This document shows, in pieces, positions 59,553-64,000 of a DNA stretch of 64,000 nucleotides (the stretch's first letter is position 1; every line of letters begins with the position of its first letter). The notes under the pieces were generated by a model, which saw only the letters and a list, made by a program, of their open reading frames with translations, ran no database searches and had not been told where the DNA came from. The position numbers and the translations under genes were made by a program. The stretch comes from Salivita marina (GTDB lineage Bacteria > Pseudomonadota > Gammaproteobacteria > Pseudomonadales > Azotimanducaceae), in the NCBI GenBank assembly GCA_038144425.1, contig JAYQNS010000003.1, forward strand, positions 124,001 through 188,000, given 5' to 3'.

Positions 59553-60128
59553 ATGAATTTGCCCAACCTCCTCACCCTCTTGAGGATTGCGCTCATTCCC
59601 GTACTGGTCCTGCTGATCATGCTCCCTGGGGCCTGGACCTATGAAGCCAGTGCTACGGTCTTTCTGCTGGCCAGCCTCACGGACTGGCTTGATGGCTATC
59701 TTGCCCGGCGCCTCAAACTGCAGACGGCTCTAGGGGCCTTCCTCGATCCGGTGGCGGATAAGCTCATCGTGGTCACGGTGCTGGTCATGCTCACGGGGCG
59801 CTACGGCGACCTCTGGTTTGCCCTCGCGGCGGCGGTCATCGTGGGCCGAGAAATTATGATTTCCGCCCTGAGGGAGTGGATGGCGGAAATGCAACGCCGG
59901 GGCGTGGTTGCCGTAGCCTGGCTAGGCAAGGCCAAAACCACGGCGCAGATGATTGCGATCCTCGTGCTCCTTTACACCCCGGAGACTGCAACAGGGTGGC
60001 AGCCGATGCTGGGCTTGGCGCTTCTGCTTTTGGCTGCAACGCTGACCCTAGCCTCCATGGTCAGCTACCTGCGGGCGGCCTGGCCAACGCTCCGGGAAGC
60101 CTTCGAGGCAGCCCGTCCGCCGCGCTAG
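59553..60128 (+). CDS. pgsA: CDP-diacylglycerol--glycerol-3-phosphate 3-phosphatidyltransferase
   Basis: 191 residues with about five membrane helices. The CDP-alcohol phosphotransferase motif DxxDGxxARxxxxxxxxGxxxDxxxD is seen in DWLDGYLARRLKLQTALGAF followed by LDPVADK, at about residues 47-74. It makes phosphatidylglycerophosphate in the inner membrane. The start MNLPNLLTLLRIALIPVLVL is typical. It lies 81 bases after uvrC and 56 bases ahead of tRNA-Cys. Confidence 0.96.
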   Translation: MNLPNLLTLLRIALIPVLVLLIMLPGAWTYEASATVFLLASLTDWLDGYLARRLKLQTALGAFLDPVADKLIVVTVLVMLTGRYGDLWFALAAAVIVGREIMISALREWMAEMQRRGVVAVAWLGKAKTTAQMIAILVLLYTPETATGWQPMLGLALLLLAATLTLASMVSYLRAAWPTLREAFEAARPPR

Positions 60129-60184
60129 ATCCCTCCGAGAAGGCTGGCAATTCAAGCGCGCTTCGGTATCATCTCGCTCCCTGA

Positions 60185-60258
60185 GGCCGGGTGGCAGAGT
60201 GGTCATGCAGCGGACTGCAAATCCGTCTACGCCGGTTCGATTCCGACCCCGGCCTCCA
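60185..60258 (+). tRNA. tRNA-Cys (anticodon GCA)
   Basis: 74 bases fold as a class I tRNA. The acceptor arms are GGCCGGG and CCCGGCC with discriminator T and an encoded CCA. The anticodon loop is CTGCAAA, so the anticodon is GCA; U73 is the usual tRNA-Cys discriminator. The T arm is CCGGTTCGATTCCGA. The gene follows pgsA as in E. coli. Confidence 0.95.
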
Positions 60259-60364
60259 TTTATTTCTCCCCGATTCCCCTCCTAACCCCTTAGCCTTCCC
60301 AGGCCCGAGGCGGTTAAGCTGCGCAAGCGAGAGCAAGCCTAAGGCCCGGGGAGGGGGCACCATC

Positions 60365-62371
60365 ATGAAGAACATAATCCTTGGCGTGCTACTGGGCGTG
60401 GGCCTTGTGCTACTCGTCGCCATGCCTTTTCGAGGCCCCCTTTCGATACTCCTTGCGCCGAAGGCGAGCCTTCCCCCGGCGGCGGCGGAAGGATCGCTGA
60501 CGGGCGCCCGGGGGCCCGCCTGGGAAGCCACCGTGGCCCTCGCTGCGAAAGATGACGGGGCGGAACTTGCTGAGCTGGCCGCAAGCTTCGTGGCCACCAG
60601 CGATGACCCCCTGATTCGCAACAGCGCAGGGGACGTGATCTTTGATCTCACAAGCTACGATTTTCTTGCCGACGCGGCGCCCGCGTCGGTCAACCCCAGC
60701 CTTTGGCGCCACGCTAGGATTCTGACCCAGCACGGGCTCTACCGCCTGAGCGAACGCATCTATCAGGTGAGGGGCTTTGACCTTTCCATCGTAACCTTCA
60801 TCGACAGCGGCGACGGATGGATCGTGATCGATCCTCTCACCGTGGTGGAATCGGCCCGAAAAGCCAAAGAGTTGGTGGATGCCACCCTGGGGCCACGCCC
60901 CATTCGAGCCCTGATCTACTCCCACTCCCACGCGGACCATTTCGGTGGTGCGCTGGGCATGGTCTCCCAGGAGGCGGTGGACCGGGGTGAAGTCGCCGTG
61001 CTCGCCCCGGAAGGCTTCCTTCACCACGCCATTGCGGAAAACGTCATTGCTGGCCCGGCCATGGGACGACGCGCGCGCTACCAGTTCGGTAATACGCTGA
61101 CCCGGGGTCCGAAGGGGGAGGTGACCTCAGGCCTCGGGCCCGGCCTTCCGCCTGGGACCCTGAGCCTACTGCCACCCACAGAGGTGCTCACGCGCACCGG
61201 GGAGACGCGGCGATTTGGGGACCTGACGCTAGAATTCCAGCTGACCCCCGGGGCGGAGGCGCCGGCGGAGATGAACTTTTATATCCCCGAACTTCGAACG
61301 CTGTTTGTTGCGGAAAACGCCAACCTCACCCTCCACAACCTTCTCCCGGCCCGGGGCGCCCTGGTGCGGGATGCGAAGGCCTGGGCCGACTATCTAACGG
61401 AAACGCTGCGCCGCTACGGAGATCGCTCTGATCTGCTCTTTGGCGCCCACGGAGTCCCGCGGCGAGGCGGGGCGGCCATCGAGGATTTCCTCAGCCACCA
61501 CCGGGACGCGTACAAGTATCTCCATGACCAGTCCGTCCGCCTCATGAATGCAGGGCTTACGGGCACTGAACTCGCCGAGGCTCTCGAGCTCCCCCCGGCG
61601 CTCGCCGAGCGTTGGTTCAACCGGGGCTACTACGGAACCCTGAATCACAACGCGAAGGCCGTCTATCAGCGCTACATGGGGTGGTACGACGGGAACCCAG
61701 CCAACCTGTGGCCCTTACCGCCGGAAGAAGAGAGCGGACGCTGGATCGCGGCCCTTGGCGGGGCGGAACCCGCCCTGGCTCAAGCGCAGGCCGCGGTGGA
61801 GGGGGAGGACTGGCGCTGGGCCGCAACCCTGCTGAATCGGATCATCTTCGCTGGGGAGGGCGGAGATGAAGCCAAGGCCTTGCTGGCTACCGTTTACGAG
61901 CAGCTGGCCTTCCGCACCGAGGCGGGAACCTGGCGAAATATCTACCTCACCGGTGCCCAGGAGCTTCGGAGTGGGGTCCGCCAGGGCGGCCTGAGCGTAG
62001 CCAATCAAGCCATCGTAGCGGCGACCCCAACGGCCATGCTTCTGGACTTCGTGGCAGTGCGCCTGAACCCCGGGCCCGCCTTGGCATCACCCTTCGTCCT
62101 GAATCTCAAGGTTCGGGACCGGAATGAATCCCACCGCATCGAAGTCCGCAACGGCGTACTGATTCACGAAGAGGATCAAATCGCTGCGGACGCACCTGTC
62201 CTAACCCTCAATTATCGAAGCCTGCTCATCGCCCTCTTTGGTCAGCTGCCCTCAGCATTGGTGCTGGCCCGAGACGATGTAGAGACCTCGGAGGGGGCCG
62301 AGTCTTTGCTGGAGGCCTGGCTGACCATGCTCGACCCCTTAAATCCCTTGTTTCCCATCGTGACCCCCTAG
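60365..62371 (+). CDS. Alkyl/aryl-sulfatase-like metallo-beta-lactamase-fold hydrolase (SdsA1 type)
   Basis: 668 residues. An N-terminal hydrophobic segment (about 3-22) is a signal anchor or signal peptide. The metallo-beta-lactamase core has the zinc motif His187-x-His189-x-Asp191-His192 in YSHSHADHFGGALGM, then EMNFYIPELRTLFVAENANL with typical Glu/Asn near 300 and LLFGAHGVPRRGG near 360. A helical middle part (about 375-540) and a C-terminal SCP2-like domain (about 550-665, with VRDRNESHRIEVRNG and LNYRSLLIALFGQLP) complete the layout of alkyl sulfatases such as SdsA1. It likely releases sulfate from alkyl sulfates in the periplasm; related enzymes act on other esters. ATG 60365 has GGGGAGGGGG upstream. 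Confidence 0.9.
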   Translation: MKNIILGVLLGVGLVLLVAMPFRGPLSILLAPKASLPPAAAEGSLTGARGPAWEATVALAAKDDGAELAELAASFVATSDDPLIRNSAGDVIFDLTSYDFLADAAPASVNPSLWRHARILTQHGLYRLSERIYQVRGFDLSIVTFIDSGDGWIVIDPLTVVESARKAKELVDATLGPRPIRALIYSHSHADHFGGALGMVSQEAVDRGEVAVLAPEGFLHHAIAENVIAGPAMGRRARYQFGNTLTRGPKGEVTSGLGPGLPPGTLSLLPPTEVLTRTGETRRFGDLTLEFQLTPGAEAPAEMNFYIPELRTLFVAENANLTLHNLLPARGALVRDAKAWADYLTETLRRYGDRSDLLFGAHGVPRRGGAAIEDFLSHHRDAYKYLHDQSVRLMNAGLTGTELAEALELPPALAERWFNRGYYGTLNHNAKAVYQRYMGWYDGNPANLWPLPPEEESGRWIAALGGAEPALAQAQAAVEGEDWRWAATLLNRIIFAGEGGDEAKALLATVYEQLAFRTEAGTWRNIYLTGAQELRSGVRQGGLSVANQAIVAATPTAMLLDFVAVRLNPGPALASPFVLNLKVRDRNESHRIEVRNGVLIHEEDQIAADAPVLTLNYRSLLIALFGQLPSALVLARDDVETSEGAESLLEAWLTMLDPLNPLFPIVTP

Positions 62372-62382
62372 GGAGGCCTATT

Positions 62383-63149
62383 ATGCGCAAGCATTACTTT
62401 CTGATCCTCGCGCTTTTCCTTCCGCTGCTGTCCTCGGCGGAAGAGGAAATGACCATCTTCTCGGAGCTTACCTATTTGAGCGCAGCCCCGGGGGCAGAGA
62501 CCGCCCTCGAGTCAGCTTTGCTGGAGAACGATGCTGTGGTGGCGCAGGCACAAGCCAACGCCCGAGGCCTTTTTGCCTGGGCGCTCTATCGCGTGCTCTA
62601 CCACGACGGCGCCTACAGCCACGTGGTGATTCGCCAGGCCATTCAGCGCGATGGCCTGTCCCCCTCGCTCAAGCGAGCGCAGCGGAAGCCTTAGGGGTCG
62701 ATCTAGGAAACCGGCTCCGGGGCCTGGCTCGGGAGGAGGGCCGCTTGGTCTACTCCCTTGAGCAATTTCACACCAATTTGACGCTGCGAGATCGTCCCTT
62801 TCTAACGGCGATATTCCTCGCCAGCGACAATGACCAGGAAACCCGCGAAGTCCTCGAAAACCGCTTCGGACCGGCCTTGAAGGCGATGATTGCCGACGAA
62901 GCGGGCCCCGCAGCCTATTCCCAGTATCGGCGGCGCCTGCCGAGCGCGGGCGGGGATCACGATCGGGTACTGGTTCTCCAGTATCCGACCTTCAAGGCCC
63001 TTGGAACCAGCGCCCCCGCGGAGGCGGCGTTCGCGGCAGCGGGGGACAGCCTGGAGGCTGCGGAGGTCGCTCTGAGCGAAGTCGCCTCCGTCGTCCGCAG
63101 CGAACACTGGCAGCTCGTGCAGGTTGTCACGCGGCAGGCGGAGAATTGA
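62383..63149 (+). CDS. Secreted protein of unknown function, frameshifted in this sequence
   Basis: Two frames make about 255 residues when joined. The first, from ATG 62383 (after GGGAGGCC), has a signal peptide (RKHYFLILALFLPLLSSAEE) and stops at 62694. The rest is open in another frame to 63149, with SLEQFHTNLTLRDRPFLTAI and RRLPSAGGDHDRVLVLQYPT. One extra C in the run of five at 62660-62664 joins them through GLSPLAQASAAEALGVDLGN, which is a sensible helix. No family is recognised. Some hydrophobic/aromatic strand patterns recall dimeric alpha/beta-barrel proteins. It lies 11 bases after the sulfatase-like gene and is coupled to the next gene. Confidence 0.7.
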
Positions 63150-63691
63150 TCCGCCGATCCTTTCTTGCCGGAGGGCTGCGGCGTCTGGTGCCGCTGCTGA
63201 TCCTGCATGCCGGCGTTGCTTTCGCCGCCGCGCCTTCCGCCGCCGGGGCGCCGGGGGAGGGGGACAGCCAGCCCTGGGAGGCCGACGCCGGGCTCCAGGC
63301 CATGGCCCGGCTGCAGCCTGGGCTCCAGCGTAACCATGTAGCCCTCTATTTTGACGGCGAGATCACGAACAGGGGCCTCGGCCTTCCAGGCCAAGAAGCG
63401 ATGGAAGGGACCTTTGTTGACCAGACATCGCTCACCCTAACCTTCCGCCTTCCTGCTCTCGCTGAGCCTCTATACCTAACCATGCCCCTTCTAGGGATCG
63501 GGGTTTACTCCGTGGGCCCCAGGGCCCTGGCCCGGGCCCGATTTGCGGGAGCTGAGAATCTTCAGGGATTCATTCGCTTTGACCGCCTCGATGCGGAGGC
63601 ACTCAGCGGCTGGTTTTTCCTCCGGCTTCGCTCCGCCACAGGGGATACCGTTCAGACCTTCGGGGGCGCCTTTCGGGAAGTTTCCCCCTAA
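63146..63691 (+). CDS. Predicted secreted protein of unknown function
   Basis: 181 residues with a signal peptide (RRSFLAGGLRRLVPLLILHA, cleavage probably near AFAAAP). The mature part contains GTFVDQTSLTLTFRLPALAE and LGIGVYSVGPRALARARFAG, suggesting a beta-sheet protein; no family is recognised. The start is TTG at 63146, overlapping the stop of the previous gene (TTGA), chosen because the signal peptide begins immediately after it. It is part of the sulfatase-like gene cluster; 33 bases separate it from the last gene. Confidence 0.65.
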   Translation: MIRRSFLAGGLRRLVPLLILHAGVAFAAAPSAAGAPGEGDSQPWEADAGLQAMARLQPGLQRNHVALYFDGEITNRGLGLPGQEAMEGTFVDQTSLTLTFRLPALAEPLYLTMPLLGIGVYSVGPRALARARFAGAENLQGFIRFDRLDAEALSGWFFLRLRSATGDTVQTFGGAFREVSP

Positions 63692-63724
63692 GATGTTGGC
63701 TGTTTTATTGAACGAGACCCCATC

Positions 63725-64000
63725 ATGCTGATCCGTGCTGCGCTTCTCCTGACGCTCGCTATTTCGGGCCTTCCCTATGGTGCCTGGGCCGCTCCCGCGG
63801 CAGAGCTGGTGAGCGATGGCGGCAAGGTGACCCTCGAGACCCGGGTGACCCAACGCGTGACCCGCGTCGACGACGGCGGCGCCGAGGAGATCGTCTATTT
63901 GGAGGACACCTGGCTGGCGCCGGGGGCCATCCTGCGCTACGAACTCATCATCCATAACCAAGCCGAAGCCGAAGCCGTAGCGCCGGAAAGCCTCCTCGTA
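63725..64000 (+). CDS. Predicted secreted protein, N-terminal part only
   Basis: The window ends within this gene after 92 codons. A signal peptide is evident (LIRAALLLTLAISGLPYGAW, cleavage probably after WAA). The mature start has VTLETRVTQRVTRVDDGGAE and then WLAPGAILRYELIIHNQAEA, which resembles the PGDxxxYxxxxxNxG strand pattern of the DUF11/conserved-repeat domains found in large surface proteins. This last point is weak inference. ATG is preceded by AACGAGAC only, so the ribosome binding site is poor. Confidence 0.6.
   Translation, partial: MLIRAALLLTLAISGLPYGAWAAPAAELVSDGGKVTLETRVTQRVTRVDDGGAEEIVYLEDTWLAPGAILRYELIIHNQAEAEAVAPESLLV

Overview
This is a GC-rich stretch of a gammaproteobacterial chromosome carrying mostly housekeeping genes. 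The order purB-hflD-mnmA, icd, cspD/clpS-clpA, infA, bpt-aat, trxB, ftsK-lolA-rarA-serS, tusEBCD, yccA and tRNA-Ser is a backbone that I recall, in nearly the same form, from Pseudomonas and partly from E. coli. uvrC-pgsA-tRNA-Cys, metH, nfuA, rimO, cysB, thrH and a moaCDE block point the same way. Sodium-linked antiporters, an alkyl-sulfatase-like enzyme, a Baeyer-Villiger monooxygenase, paired acyl-CoA dehydrogenases and a PQQ dehydrogenase would suit an aerobic, heterotrophic, possibly marine bacterium of the Cellvibrionales/Halieaceae type. That placement is inference, not proof.

Layout: 1-10.1 kb holds the end of an AcuI-type reductase, a Kef-type antiporter, metH with a DUF2970 protein, nfuA, rimO, a quinone oxidoreductase and a membrane J-domain protein. 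10.2-17.8 kb has a YdcH-like protein, a 5'-nucleotidase, cysB, thrH, and a propionate (2-methylcitrate) operon led by a GntR regulator that continues into a Rieske protein, rraA and a small HTH protein. 17.9-41.4 kb is the conserved backbone with moaCDE, rluE, tRNA-Ser(UGA) and mltC. 41.4-57.6 kb is more accessory: oxidoreductases, two NhaC-type antiporters, a PQQ dehydrogenase lipoprotein, a GPH transporter with an unrecognised RibD-like protein, two acyl-CoA dehydrogenases and a cystathionine lyase family enzyme. 57.6-64 kb returns to uvrC-pgsA-tRNA-Cys, then an alkyl-sulfatase-like metallohydrolase followed by three predicted secreted proteins, the last cut by the window end.

The strongest sequence-level oddity is a set of four genes (clpA, the PQQ dehydrogenase, one NhaC antiporter and a secreted protein) each broken by a frameshift that is repaired by adding one base to a C or G run of 4-5. 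This may be assembly error or real mutation; longer C/G runs in other genes are in frame. No CRISPR array, insertion sequence, prophage or clear defence system is visible. The less explained parts are two very small membrane proteins, the RibD-like protein after the GPH transporter, the secreted cluster at the right end, and palindromes upstream of the prp operon, a small lipoprotein and clpS.
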